NCBI RefSeq assembly: GCF_023856365.1
Contig: NC_064542.1
Span: forward strand, 9,045,363 to 9,109,362
Source: Brienomyrus brachyistius
Taxonomy: Eukaryota; Chordata; Actinopteri; Osteoglossiformes; Mormyridae
Reading direction: 5' to 3'
DNA length: 64,000 nt
Shown here in pieces: positions 32,174 through 44,889 of the stretch. Within the stretch, counting starts at the first letter, position 1. Every line of letters begins with the position of its first letter. The position numbers and the translations under genes are program-made. The notes beneath the pieces were generated by a model. That model had not been told where the DNA came from. It saw only the letters and a program-made list of their open reading frames with translations, and searched no databases.

Positions 32174-35100
32174 CTGTAGTAACACAGTTATCATGTTCAA
32201 TTAAATATCGCTGCTACATTCACCAGTATTTAACAACCTATAAAAATTCATTTTAAAGCAAACTGATCTGAACATACTCTAAACAGAATCAATGTATTTT
32301 TCATATTATAACTTTGATACCGTTAACTGGCTTTCATTAAGCTGGTAAACAATGAACTCCATAGATAGTGTCACTACACTTTCCCATGTTTTCTTGTGAC
32401 TTTTTTGTGTTCTGGCTTGTTTTCTTTACATCAGTACAAGCTTTCAGTTCAAACTCATTAATACAAATACCTTTGCTACTTGGTCGCTAATTTGTCTTCC
32501 ATGTTTTCATTGTTCCATTTTTGTAGAGGAGAGGTCAGGAGCATGACCCACCCCACGACAAACCACTTCAGGGATGAGAACCTGAGTGCAACTCAGGCTC
32601 TGGAACCAAGCTCCTGAAGAGGGGCTGGACTGTATTCCACTCTGGAGTTGCCCATGGTGAGAGGCGGCGGGCACGAGTAGGTCTACTTATACCCTTGGTA
32701 CGTTACCAGCATGTTGCAGTCCACCCCGGTGAATGAGAGGGTTGCATCCCTTCGACTTTGAGTCGGGGGACGGGTTCTGACTCTTGTCTGTGCATATGAG
32801 CCGAACACCACTTCAGAGTGTCTAGCCTTCTTAAATAACTTGGATAGGGTGCTGGAAGGCACCACATCTAGGGATTCCATTGTTCTGCTAGGGGACTTTT
32901 CTGCTCACATGGGTAATGACAGTGAATCCTAGAAGGGTGTGACTGGGAGGAATGGCCTGCCCGATCAGAATGTGAGCAGTCATCAGTTATTGGACTTCTG
33001 TGCTAACCACAGTTTGTCCATAATGGACACCATGTTTGAAATTAAGGGTGTTCATAAGTACATGAAGGCAAGGCTTGATGAGCCAGAAGGCAAGGCTTTC
33101 GATTTACTGATCCATCTATGTTCCTGCCCTCACCTATAGAAACGAGCTTTAGGTTTTGAGCGAAAGAATGGGATCGCGGATACAAGTAGCCAAAGTGAGG
33201 GCTCCTCGGGACGGGCTCAAAGTAGACCCACCGGACCTCTGCAAACCAACTAGGGTGATTCGGGGGGTGTTTCAGGCAGGTTAAACTGGGAGGGGGGCCC
33301 CGGGGCAGACCCAGAACATGCTGGAGAGATTATATCTCTTGGGTGGCCTGGGAATGCCTTGGTATTCCCCCGGAGGAGCTGGAGGAGGTGACTGGGGAGT
33401 GGGATGTCTGGGCATCCCTGCTTAGACTGCTGCCCCCACAACCCGACCCTGGAACGACGCCGGATAATGGACGGATGGATTGGAATCCATTCATTCATGG
33501 ACATTACCAATCAATAAAAAAATAACACCATACCGCTATATTCTGACATTACTGTCATCAAAACCTTTTCAACCAGCAATTCTTCAACCAGAAGGATAAG
33601 CGGTTTGGAAAAAGGATGGATGGATGGATATTTCAAGATGTAAGGATTATGATGCTTCCCAGGAAGTCTTTATCAAAGCTAGGTTCAAAACAGAAGTATC
33701 TGTAAACCACTAACCTCTTCCGGGTGCAGACAAGTGATGTTATCATGATAACCAGACTTATTACAAGAACCGCCACTAAACCCAGAAGTATAACAAACAC
33801 AGGATCAATTTCTTTCTCTTGGGGTAATCCAGACACCTGGAACAGAGGATGAGAAGGATGGTGATTTTTTAAATAGGATTAAATTTATGTACAGTATTCT
33901 TTTACCATGACTGAATAATAAAATATTTGGATAATGAAAATATTTTTGTTTTCAGTCATATTGTATCTATCATGCATCATATTATCTGATGATACGTTTT
34001 TAAATGGTTTAATTTGAGTTTCAAAACAGAAAACTAAAATTTAATTTGAGTTGGTTATTAACCTTTTTAATATTTTTTTTTTAAAGAACACAACCATGGC
34101 TGGACTGCAGGTTGGTTCTTCACTCCTGCAGGGTTAGATTTCCTCTAGACACACTCGTGCCTTCCCAAAGTTCAAAGACAGTTAAATGAATTGGTGTCTA
34201 AATTAGCTGTACAATGTCAATGTTTGTGTGCATCTGTCCAGCTCCCTGCCTTGTGATTGGATGGCTACATTTCCCTACATGATATAGTATATGTACTTTT
34301 AAGTCTATTATTTAAAAGCCAATAAATAAGATAGATTGAAATATATTTGAATGTACTTACAATGTATGTGAGGCCATATTTCCGCAGTATATTAGCATGG
34401 TATAGGTCTTCTTGCAATCTCCTTTCAACACTGTTAGAATCCATGGCGCTTCCGTTGGTATATATAAAGTATGCTTCCAAAACAGTAATTTCTGAGGCTC
34501 TGAAAAATAATCCATTTTAATTTACTGGGCATTGCAATAATTCATATTGTCTTTCTAAATTTATCTAGACAATTGTCCAGATACCTTCCTCCTGTGTTTT
34601 TTTGGCAACTCTTACTATGCAGTTATCTCAGTTGTTTTTGGAAATAATGGAATTACAGAGGGCAGAAATTTTAAAGAAAAGCCCTCAAATCAATGCTATA
34701 TTTATTATTTAATGTATTTAGAATTTACTGTAATATAATAAAATGATATATACAAATCAATATACATATTATATATTTTACCTTTGCTCTGTGTTTTCTG
34801 CTGCAACCTCCAATATACGAACCGTTGCTCCAGTCGCTGCTGCAAGAGCTCTGAAGCATGACATGACATGTTAGTCTTATATCATGATATATAAAATCAC
34901 AATAAATATCACTAAGAGTTACTGCTCAGCAAATGAATATAATGTTCAGTCTAAGGAGGACTTATCAGCATAATTGGTTACTATAGCCGGGGCCGTAAGA
35001 ACCTTTGTATTTAAATTATGTTCTATTCCCCTCTAAACCTCTCTCACGCCATTGACTCTAGCCACCCTGCCTTCAACAGCATTGGCTCAATAAATGTGCC

Positions 35101-38100
35101 GGTGCTTTTTCCTTTATCCAGCAGAGGGCAGTACATGATTACATTTTCTACAGCATCCCTTTCACGTTGAAACCTTCTTTGAGAGAATAATTGTCATTTC
35201 TCTGAAGCACATAGTTTGATGTAAACCCTTTCTGTGACACACATTCAAGCATCGTATAAACCGTATAAATCGTACCCTTTAATTTGGTCCAAGTTTGCAT
35301 TGACCTCTGCAACAGAACTGTCAAAACGGAGGCCGACGCGATAAGATTTGTCGATTGTGTAAATCTGCCAAATGGAGCATACATTGAACATGTTAAAAAT
35401 CATTAGGCCATTCCTGCTTTATTGTACTTGTATTTCAATACAAAAAACAGTACTGCATTTCAACAATGTGAGTGTAGAAATGGAGAAATCTATATTTATG
35501 GAAAACCTAAATAGCTCTTTTATGGGATTTTGTAGGAAGAATTTGTATTTGTGTTCATGTGTGTATTATTTTATATATGGAAAATATATTTAGTAACAAA
35601 TGTACAACCATGGCTCATATAAATAGTATTTAGTACTTCATATACAGTACATATATTGTTATTCTTTGGTAAGTGTATGAAAAGCAAAGTAAGTGTTGAT
35701 TAACATCAAAGGTTTGTGAAACTGAAACACATACCGCTATCTGAATTGTTGCTGATACATCTCCTTTGTTACTTGCTTCTACTGTTACTAAGTATTTTCC
35801 TTTTAAGTTACTGTCAAGACTGCCAAGGCACCTGAAAATTAATTGTATACATTTACATTAGGAATTCTGTTAAACATAAATTTCTGATCATACAATTGAG
35901 GCATGTGAACTATAATACAAGACTACAAAACCGAAGAAATACGGCAACATGTCATTATTCAAAAAAACATAAATTCAAGTGAATTATCATTCATTTTTAC
36001 CTGATGGTTCCTTCATAGTAGTCTTGTTTTGCAGTAGTTTCAGCATAAAATACATCCATAGGAATCTCATTATTATTAGCATCAACAAACTCCACTGATG
36101 ATATGTCAAATGTGATGACCTTATTGTCTCCAGAATCCAGGTCAAAAGCCTTTGTTGAGTGGGGAGACAAATTGAGTAGATTCTCAGTATCGATGTTAGT
36201 TATTAAAATGATTAAATATAGTATCAAATGTGTTCTCACCACTTTTTATACAAAGGAAACAATGTTAGCAGTCAGTAGGTGTGTGAAAAAACCAAGAAGT
36301 GTATCACGTTAATTCAAGAATAATCAAACTAGTTAAAGATTTCTCTCAGCAACAAATACTGGAACAGTTAGCAGGGACACCATTATAACTACATAGACTA
36401 AGATCTACTTGGAAATCTATTCAGAACAAATGGAGCTTTTGACTATTTTATTAACTGAATACCATTTACTGATTCAAAAGAATGGTTTTCACTTTGTGTC
36501 CATATTAGAACACAATTAGAATTTTTTATCTTTTATGGAATACCTGATTTGCCTATCAATAAGAGAAAGGTACCCATATATGGAAATTATCAACAATTAT
36601 ATAGCTAATTGTGTTTGAAAACGATTTTCCTAATTAAACAAGAATTATTGCACTAGGCTGCATTTGCAGCAGTCTCTGGTGTAATCAGAGTTTAAATGTG
36701 CACCTTCTAAATAATAAAAAAGCTAATTACTTACAGAGACAAAAGCAACACTTTTATCCTTCCCGGTATCTTCAGAAACAACAACTTAAATGAAAGAAAA
36801 TTATGTATAAGTAGTATATAAAATTTACCGAAAAGTAATTACTACTTTCAGATGAAAATGATCAGGATACGGCTAGCATGAAAATATTTACTAATCTAGA
36901 AAAAATATTGTTTCAAAATAACAGTATGAAATAAATGAGAGTTTACCAAATACTCCATCGGGGGTCATGAATATGGGAATATTGTCATTGATGTCATCAA
37001 TATTGATTGTCACGTTTTCTTTAAAAAGGTTAGCGATAAAAAATGTTAGCAATAAGTAAGCAATAATATTACATATAATAGCTACTATATATTAAAATTA
37101 CTATATAATAGTAACAGTATTTTCCCATTTAACCAATAAAAAAAAGTTTAAATTATAGCATATGTAAATGAATTTCTATAATAATATAATCCAATTAAAC
37201 TTATTTGTGAATGTGAGGGTGATATTATTTTTCAGTAATATCACAGAAGATTTAACTAGTTATTATTCATTCATTCATTCATTCATTCATTCATCCATTT
37301 AAAATGAGTGATTAACCTTTCCCCGGAAGAGCATTGCTAACCTGGAAGACTGGTATTCGCTCCTTTCTCTGTGAAAATATCCACCACCTGAACTTCCAGC
37401 AGAACTTGAGTACACTTCTCATAGTCAATCAGGAATTTTTCGTTGACCATGACATCACCTGTGGCCTCCACTATGAACCATTCCTTATCACATGGACCCA
37501 TGGTTGCATTGCAGTAACAGTACATGGAGATGAGCTCATAAATCAGGGAGTGGTTATTGTCCAGATCCCCGCCGACTATTGTACCCACCACCCCCAGACC
37601 AGTGGTATTCTCAGCTACATGCCACGTCAAATCTTTAGGCAACGTTGGTCGCTCGTCATTTACATCCAGCACATTCACCTTGACTTTTACTGTATCCTTT
37701 CTCTGCCCCAGATCTGTGGCCTCAATTGTTAGAGTGTATAGCCTTTGCCCCCGCTCATAATCCAGCTCAACATCTGGGTCCACAGATATGTTACCGAAAA
37801 AGCCCCCATTGTCTTCTGCTGAGGAGATGATAATGAAGTTCCCAAAGCTGCCATCAGTGATATGGAACGAGATGCGATTGTTAATCTCTGTTTGATCTGC
37901 ATCATCAGCAAACACCAAGCCCACAAATGACCCTGGAGACAAATAATAATAAAAAACATAATGACAAGGTAATTTGTGTCACCCCTCACTATGTGATAAT
38001 GCACACTATGTTGAAAATCCTTGTTACCACCTTTTGTTACCACGGTATACTAATACTAATATAGCTAAAACACAATTTAGACTGTATGTAGCCTTTCCAT

Positions 38101-41100
38101 TATTTAGTTCAAATAGAACATGATTACTTACCCTTGTTACTTTCTTTTACAAAGAATTCATAAGAAGGATCCCTAAAATGAGGTGTATTGTCATTGATGT
38201 CCTGTAAGAAATAAGAAACTGTATATCAGGTATTTACTTATTATAAAGAAGATTCTTCTGCTGTTACTTAGGTATTCTTTCATTATTTCATTGACATCAT
38301 TACATGATCTGGGCACACACACGAATTGGGATGGACTGGCTAGCGAGACTACCGGGAGAATTCCTGGGGGGCCGCCCTACCCGTGAGGGGAGAGAAGAAA
38401 GATATTCCTCCCTAGATAATTCTGATAAAACTAATATCATTCGAGTGGGACATAATTTCCCTGGTTAATTTTTGTTACCAGTTAATCACTGGCCAAAACA
38501 AATTTATATTGAAAAATATTAAGTACAGTGGACATATGAGAATATTGTATACTAATGGTATGTTATAGTCAACCAATATATTGCTCAGTTTTTCGCCATT
38601 TTGAGCCAAAAAAATTTTAAAGAAAGGAAAAAAAAGTTAAAGTATTCTGCAATGTTATTTAAAAATGCCTGACCTGCACATTGACTGTGACTTTCACCCA
38701 TGTGCCTCTAGGGGGCACTCCCATGTCAGTAGCTGTTACGTTTAACACAATATCTCCATTGAGTGAAGCGTTTATGGCTTCTCTGTCTAACTGGCCTTTC
38801 TTTTGTAACTCTCCTGTTTCTATGTTTATGGTAAAATTGTCGCTGAACATGCTTTCTTCAATTCTGTATTGGATCTTGCTGTTATCTGTTCCTTGTTCAT
38901 CTTGATCAATGGCCTGCAAAAGCAAACGATATGGTACAAAGTCATTGGACGGAATTCTGAATTCATAGATTTAATATCTTTCAATAGTAGCAATTTAGTA
39001 CTAGGACATGAAGGTTTGTGGAAAGTATTCTGTTGTTAGCATTTACATAATTTGCCTCATCTTCCTCTCCATGAGACCCACCCGACACATGTACAGGCAG
39101 TTTTGGGGGTCACCCCCGAAGCCATTAATGTTATGCGTGCTGTACATGAAACCCACTGGCACCAGTCCGCCAGTTATGAGATTTTGAACCGGTGAGCTTC
39201 TTACTAGAAGTGCAGAGTCCTAACCCACTGGGTCACAAGCTGCCCCCCATAAACAGATTACACTGAAGCACCAGCCACGCAGACACTGGATCGAAGCAGA
39301 ACTCTGTCCTCTTCCTACATGAACTCACCTGGATTGTGAATCTCAGTTCCTGATTCGGTCCTTCCTTCACAGACCCGTAATATGTATTGGGTATACTTGG
39401 TGTATTGTCATTTATGTCTAAGAGAGTTATCTCCAGCGTTGTCGTCCCAACCTTGTCTGAAGTGTCAGTCGCTTTTAAAGTGGCATAAAAAAAGGAACTA
39501 ACCTCACGGTCAATTTTTTTATCATCAACCACTTTAATGCTCCCATTACTTGAGTAAACATCAAAATAATTCAGTCTGGAAAAATAGAAAACAGTATAAT
39601 TATACAAATTCTGTTGTCCCACAATATTTTTTTTTTAAATGATAAATTAATATACAAAAACATTTAATTTAATTTAAAATTTAAACATTTAATTTGTATT
39701 AAATACAATTTTATATTAGTTTGCATATTGCATTATATATAGTATTTATAAGTATAAGTATTTATTTGTCCTTTGAAATGAATTAATATAATCAAATGAA
39801 CATTTTAAATTTTATTAATTGAGTAAAGAGAAATGTTTCTTCATATAGTTCAGTCATTATTTATCCAGCATATCTAAACCGTATTTTCCTTTTATATTTA
39901 TTAATTTTTTTTTTGTGTATGCATATATTCCTTAGTGGTGTTTGCAAACAAAATTCCCCCTGGAGTCAATTAAACATACCTTACATAGTTTATATCTGTG
40001 CAAAGAAGAAAATAACATGTCTAATCCTAAATAGTGTTTTAAAACTGGACCATATCATCCAAAAATACTGAAATATGCAAAAAGTATGTACATCAGAATG
40101 CCTACTTAACTTATGTTTTTCAGTCCTACAATATTATATCATAGCAGCTTCATGTTCCATTTACAGTAATACCTGGGTGGGGACTTACATGCTAGCAGGT
40201 AGAAGGGTGTAACTGATGCTGTCCACATCTTCTGTGTCTGGGTCTGTAGCCTGAAATTAGAATTCAAATGTCTTTGTTGACGTCAGTGTCTGGCTGATGA
40301 ACCACACTGTTTTTTGTGAACTTCAACATTAATTGTTACCCCCAAACTAGTTTCCAAATGAGCAAGTCTTAAACAAAAAGGAAAGTACATTTCAATGAAA
40401 AAGCCGTACTGTGATGGTGGCTATGATTGTGCCTATTGGACTGTGTTCCTTGACTTCTATTTCATAGGTGTCCTGCTTGAAAGTCGGAAAGTTGTCATTA
40501 ATGTCTTTGATCTGGATGGTGACGGTGGCTGTGGAACAGCAGTCACTTGTGGAATCTTCAGTGGCAACAACCTGTAAAGTCAACAGATATATTTCTCCAT
40601 CTATTTTCTTAAGAAAACTCATGTGCTTATTTAAGCGAAAACCTGCTAACAAGAAGTATTTTGTGAGAAATTTGCTGCAAAATATTTCTATATGTATAAT
40701 TAGGAATTAAGTTCCATTCATGTCCCTGATCCAAACAGTATAGGTGATATGTTGTTTGTATGGCCTTATTTATACTTAACATTTTAACAGCTAAAATTAT
40801 AAATCAAAGAAATCAGTCAGATTGCTTTATAAAACATCCCATGCAGCTCTACATCTGTACCTCGATTATCATAAATTCCTTTTCTTCGTAGTCAACATCT
40901 TCTTGCCTTTTGACCTGAATTTGTACTTCAGCTTCTGAGATGCCAGCAGAAGGGAACACCTGGAAGGCGTCTTTGTCTGGACCTTCTAAGCGCAAGGTGA
41001 ACATGGCATTTTGTCCCTGAATAAAAAAATAAAAAAAAAACACTGGATTCAAAAGTCTTCCTTTTGTTACTTGAGCGCTTCATTGCATTACATCTCATTA

Positions 41101-42765
41101 CTGTAAGTTTTAACATTGGTGCATGGTAATGTATACAAAACAAAATCAACTTCAGATGGTTTAAAACAGCAAGACTACAGTTGTTTTTGTGCATCTATGC
41201 ATTAAATGTTTAACAAGAAAACAACTTTTTTTATAATAAGAGAAAAACAATCAAAACCTTACCTTGTCCAAATCCACTACTAAAATATTTAAACCTTTTA
41301 CAGAGGCACCCACAAATGAGTGTTCATCGATGTCACCACTGAAATCGGTTGCTTGTGTACTTAAATCACATGGCGTAGCATTGCAATAAAAAAACATAGG
41401 CTTGTTGTCATTAACATCACCAATAGTGATCTTCACATCTGTCATGGTGTTGGCAAAAATTCCATGAATATTTTCTTCCGTTTCACTAGCCTAGAATACA
41501 GAAGCTCAAAATTTAGCATAAGAAAGCAATCTTTCCTTATCACATAAATAGTATACCTAATATGATGTTTTTATTCATTTCTTTACCTTTTTATGTCCTT
41601 GAACGTGTACTTATTCCAGTAGACCAAAAGTATGTAACTTGCCACTTACCATAACTTTTAATGTAACAATGTCATCAATGTCCAATAGTTCCTCTCTATC
41701 AAAAACCGTTTTGACTGATATTAGTCCAGTAATTTCATTAATCTCAAATAAGTCAGGCACGTTGGTACCTACGATGGAATAACAAGTTGGCTATTTTAAA
41801 TTATTGTATTGTTTCAATCAAAAAAATAATGATGCTGAGTAATACAAAAGTAACATGCAAGTTTTTTTTTTTAAATTAAAAGAATAGAGATTATTCTTAC
41901 TTTGAATTGTATAGATAATGTTGGCATTGATTCCCAAGTCAGGATCTATAGCCATGACCTTAATTACAGAGTATCCCTAAAAGTTCAAGAGAAACTGCAC
42001 AGCTGTAATAACATGACTACAAATGTACACATATCAAAAACATCTTTCCATATATTATGAGCTAAATTATTAATCATTGACACTTACCACAGGTGTGTTT
42101 TCATCGACAGTGGCTACATATGGAAGGTTTATAAATTGCGGATCAAGATCAGGAACATCAATGACATTGATGGAGGCAAAAACTGTACTGGACTGGAAGA
42201 CGATTTGTCCGTTAAGTGGGCCACCTTTGTCCTTCAAGTAGTAAAAATAACTTTAATAGTATTGAATTTTTTTAATTTGTATATTTATTACATTGTGTAC
42301 ATAGTTTGACGATCAGTCACACAATAAACAGAAAACAATGAGAAACAAAAAATGTTACACTTACCGATGCGTTGACTTTTAACTGGTAGAAAGTGCTTTT
42401 GCTTGTGTAATTTAAAGTTCCTATAAGACTGACATTACCAGTGATTTCATTAATTGAAAAAAGGTCCATGCCAGTACTTGGAATAACCTACACAAAACAA
42501 TATAATCAGCCACCTTAACGTACTTCAATTAAGTAATTGCTAATAATTAAATTAAAGCAATTTACATCGTCAATTCTGTACACAATCGTTTTTGCATCCC
42601 CTTCATCAAGATCAGTGGCCGTCACTTGAAACAGAATTCCTGGTGGAGTATTCTGGGGAAAAAATGTTTAACAAAAGAAGAATGTAATGTGAAAGTGCAT
42701 TAGCTACATTGTTGAGTCCTGTACTTAAATATAATGTATATTTTGTTTCATGTGATGTATTAAAA

Positions 42766-42820
<55 letters not shown>

Positions 42821-44882
42821 TTTATTATTATTTATTTATTTTTATTTTTTTTCACTTACTTCTGGCACATCTATGTTATAAAATGGGCGATCAAATATAG
42901 GCGGATTATCATTTGTGTCGTTTAAAACTATGCCTTGTAGTTTCTTCGCCTAATCCAAAAAAAAATGTTAAATATCAGTTAGATAAACATCATTGTACAC
43001 ACACACAAATAGGGAGAGATATATTGTGCTTACCTCACTTTGACCATCAGAAACCATAAGCCATACCGCAAGTATGGGCTTTTGCTGAAAATAATAAATA
43101 CACCTGTCTGTTAGTGGTATTTACTGATATGCAAAGGTTGTTAAACAAGCCATAAAGAACTTACTTCTCTGTCCAAGTAAGACTTTATGGTTACTATTCC
43201 TGTGTCTCGGGCAACACTGAAGTGAAATGCATCGTCTCCTGAAATTGCGTAAGTTAATGGCAGACCAGGTGGGCCTCTCGCTTGAATTGTAAAAGCATAT
43301 GCACCTAAATGGGGAGAAATGTATAATAGATCTTTAGGTAACGCTTTACATTCAGTACACCTTCATAATGCATTCATAGAACATTCAGTACACTTTCATA
43401 ATGCATTCATAATGCGTTCATACAACATTCAGTACACCTTCATAATGCATTCATAATGCATTCATAGAACATTCAGTACACCTTCATAATGCATTCATAA
43501 TGCATTCATAGAACATTCAGTACACCTTCATAATGCGTTCATAGAACATTCATAAGCTGCATGCAAGTACACATCCTTTAACAGCTTTAATATACATTAA
43601 TATCAAACATTACATGATTATATAATTATAATGTTTGTTATTATTATATAATGTTTATTATTAATGTATATTACAGCTGTTAAGGGATGTTAGGATGTAA
43701 AGGTATACATACATGATGTTTGAATGTTTTCTGAATGTTTAATGAATATATTATGAAGGTGTACTGAACGTTGTATGAATGCAATATAAAAGTATTGTGA
43801 AGATGCAGTTAATTGCTTCAGGAATTTACATGAGCGATGTGAATCAAGTCATTTGAATCTGCTGTGAATGAAATATGTTGTCAGAGTTGAATATATTTTT
43901 TTCCAGGATTCAAAGAAAAGTTATGATTATTATTTAATGGCTAATGCAACGGGTGGCATGGTGGTGCAGTGGTTAGCACTGTTGCCTCATGCCTCTGGGA
44001 CCCGGGTTCAAGTCTCCGCCTGGGTCACATGTGTGTGGAGTTTGCATGTTCTCCCCATGTCGTCGTGGGGTTTCCTCCGGGTACTCCGGTTTTCCCCCAC
44101 AGTCCAAAAACATGCTGAGGCTAATTGGAGTTGCTAAATTGCCCATAGGTGTGCGTGTGTGAGTGACTGGTGTGTGAGTGTGCCCTGCGATGGGCTGGCC
44201 CCCCATCCTGGGTTGTTCCCTGCCTCGTGTCCATTGCTTCTGGGATAGGCTCCGGACCCCCCGCGACCCAGTAGGATAAGTGGTTTGGAGAATGGATGGA
44301 TGGTTAATGCAACTGCTGTAATAGTTTTTAATGGCATGCACCAATGACTTAAATACTTAAAAAGTATTTAGTTAAACTGTGGTCAATAAAAAGCACAATT
44401 AATTCACCAAAATAGGAACAAAGATGATTGGATATTAAATTATTGTTTCATTTATAATATCATGAAACTATTTGTTAATATGCATATACATATAATCAAA
44501 GATTAGTGGAAAAAAATTATAACATACCAAGTGGAAGATCTTCCATTAATACAACTACTGTTGTATCTATTTCAATTCCATTATTGTAAAGTACTGTAAC
44601 TGTTAAGCAAATAAAACATTAGAGGAAAAATTCATGTATAGAGCAGTTTTTCTCATGCATAACGAATGTTTAAAAAGGCATGGCAAAAGTCTGGGAATAT
44701 TTTTTATGGATTAGTATAAAATGTATCTACTTAAACATATTACATTGTATAAATTGTGGCTATTCTATGAGCTTGTCAAATTGTGAAGTGTGCTGCCTTA
44801 GAAGGAAATGAATCAGGTGAAGGTGATGCTACTCACCGGCCAGAGGCACCGATGCCAACAGGAGCAGAAGCGCACTTGGCAT
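30681..44882 (-). CDS. cdhr2: Cadherin-related family member 2-like, copy B (30 coding exons)
   Basis: Tandem paralogue of copy A, 1299 aa, same exon number and phases. Coding exons in transcript order: 44837-44882, 44528-44599, 43165-43304, 43034-43084, 42860-42949, 42566-42652, 42365-42487, 42088-42231, 41901-41976, 41650-41768, 41263-41490, 40861-41016, 40410-40571, 40189-40250, 39329-39575, 38674-38913, 38132-38201, 37342-37932, 36947-37018, 36735-36784, 36001-36149, 35735-35831, 35276-35364, 34782-34850, 34361-34499, 33715-33836, 32060-32173, 31833-31916, 31402-31447, 30681-30845. Exon lengths differ from copy A only by multiples of three. EC linkers lie near residues 114, 228, 341, 467, 572, 682, 794 and 910, the TM helix at about 1136-1159, and the protein ends TTDL. 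The expected role is the same as for copy A: calcium-dependent adhesion at microvillar tips, anchored to a harmonin-type scaffold. Whether the copies have divided functions cannot be read from sequence. Confidence 0.85.
32520..33490 (+). mobile_element. LINE fragment: endonuclease part joined to 3' end
   Basis: The plus strand encodes VLLGDFSAHMGNDSES near 32882 and GRNGLPDQNVSSHQLLDFCA near 32945, the core of an APE-type endonuclease. Sequence then jumps at about 33130-33250 to a 3' region (GLGMPWYSPGGAGGGDW-type frame) ending in GGACGGATGGATTGG. The reverse transcriptase is missing, so it is internally deleted. It lies in intron 26 of copy B. Confidence 0.65.
33590..33632 (+). repeat. SINE 3' stub
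   Basis: GGATAAGCGGTTTGGAAAAA followed by (GGAT)n is the last part of the ATGG-tail SINE, extremely 5'-truncated. Confidence 0.6.
33715..33836 (-). CDS. cdhr2: Copy B exon 26: transmembrane helix
   Basis: After VSGLPQEKEIDP comes a 24-residue hydrophobic helix (VFVILLGLVAVLVISLVIMI and TSLV) and then the basic stop-transfer CTRKR. Exon length (122 bp) and phase equal copy A. Confidence 0.87.
34361..37018 (-). CDS. cdhr2: Copy B exons 19-25: EC9 and membrane-adjacent region
   Basis: Linker DDINDN in exon 19, AFDLDSG in exon 21 and RCLGSLDSNLKG in exon 22 make EC9. Exons 23-25 (residues 1025-1123) make the membrane-adjacent region, ending RKYGLTYI exactly as in copy A. Confidence 0.78.
37266..37293. 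repeat. (ATTC)n microsatellite
   Basis: Seven ATTC units about 50 bp from the donor of exon 18 of copy B. Confidence 0.9.
37342..37932 (-). CDS. cdhr2: Copy B exon 18: large exon for EC7-EC8
   Basis: 591 bp, same phase and length as copy A exon 18. Motifs are ADDADQT, LDYERG, DVNDE, GGDLDNN, IDYEKC and the cysteine-rich CYCNATMGPC loop. Near-identity with copy A continues for about 20 bp into the adjoining intron on the donor side but stops at the acceptor side. Confidence 0.86.
38132..42652 (-). CDS. cdhr2: Copy B exons 6-17: EC2-EC6
   Basis: Calcium motifs in order: ATDLDEG (EC2), linker DVPDLDP, AIDPDLG and FDREE (EC3), linker DVNDN, VVDLDKG and VDYEEK (EC4), linker DINDN, ATDPDTE and IDREV (EC5), linker DINDN, AIDQDEQ and LDREA (EC6), linker DINDN. 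Exon 11 is about 66% and exon 16 about 76% identical to copy A in protein. Exons are densely spaced compared with copy A. Confidence 0.82.
42768..42815. repeat. (AT)n microsatellite
   Basis: About 23 AT units followed by a T-rich run, within 50 bp of exon 5 of copy B. Confidence 0.95.
42860..44599 (-). CDS. cdhr2: Copy B exons 2-5: EC1 without DxD
   Basis: EC1 in copy B reads ARGPPGLP where copy A has ATDADDDP, so the DxD acidic motif is absent. LDRE and the linker DTNDN are kept. Only about 47% of residues in exon 3 match copy A. The 1.2-kb intron between exons 2 and 3 carries a foldback repeat and a young SINE. Confidence 0.78.
43337..43800. mobile_element. Foldback element with internal tandem repeat
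   Basis: The left arm repeats CATTCAGTACACCTTCATAA TGCATTCATAGAA several times (43350-43550). The right arm has the inverse (TTATGAAGGTGTACTGAACG near 43751). Inner arms TTTAATATACATTAAT (43585-43600) and ATTAATGTATATTACA (43659-43674) also pair. No coding capacity. In intron 2 of copy B. Confidence 0.75.
43951..44304 (+). mobile_element. Young tRNA-derived SINE with target-site duplication
   Basis: Plus-strand copy showing an A-box-like TGGTGCAGTGGTTAGCAC near 43963 and a B box GGGTTCAAGTCTCC at 44004-44017. It ends in (ATGG)n and is flanked by TAATGCAAC at 43942-43950 and 44305-44313. The best-oriented copy of the family. Confidence 0.87.
44837..44882 (-). CDS. cdhr2: Copy B exon 1: start codon and signal peptide
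   Basis: The ATG at 44882-44880 starts MPSALLLLLASVPLA followed by a GT donor, a typical cleavable leader. Nine bases upstream of the ATG there is a T-rich run ending in TAG, which could be an acceptor for a 5' UTR intron; this is not proven. Confidence 0.82.
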
Positions 44883-44889
44883 CGTAAAA

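Noticed and set aside
37334..37732. Plus-strand 132-codon open frame opposite exon 18 of copy B (and 12378-12722 in copy A)
   Set aside because: Exact antisense of the cadherin exon; present in both copies only because the exon sequence is nearly identical.
43951..44304. SINE tRNA-like head as a functional tRNA gene
   Set aside because: It has A- and B-box-like sequences but continues into a SINE body with an ATGG tail and target duplication.
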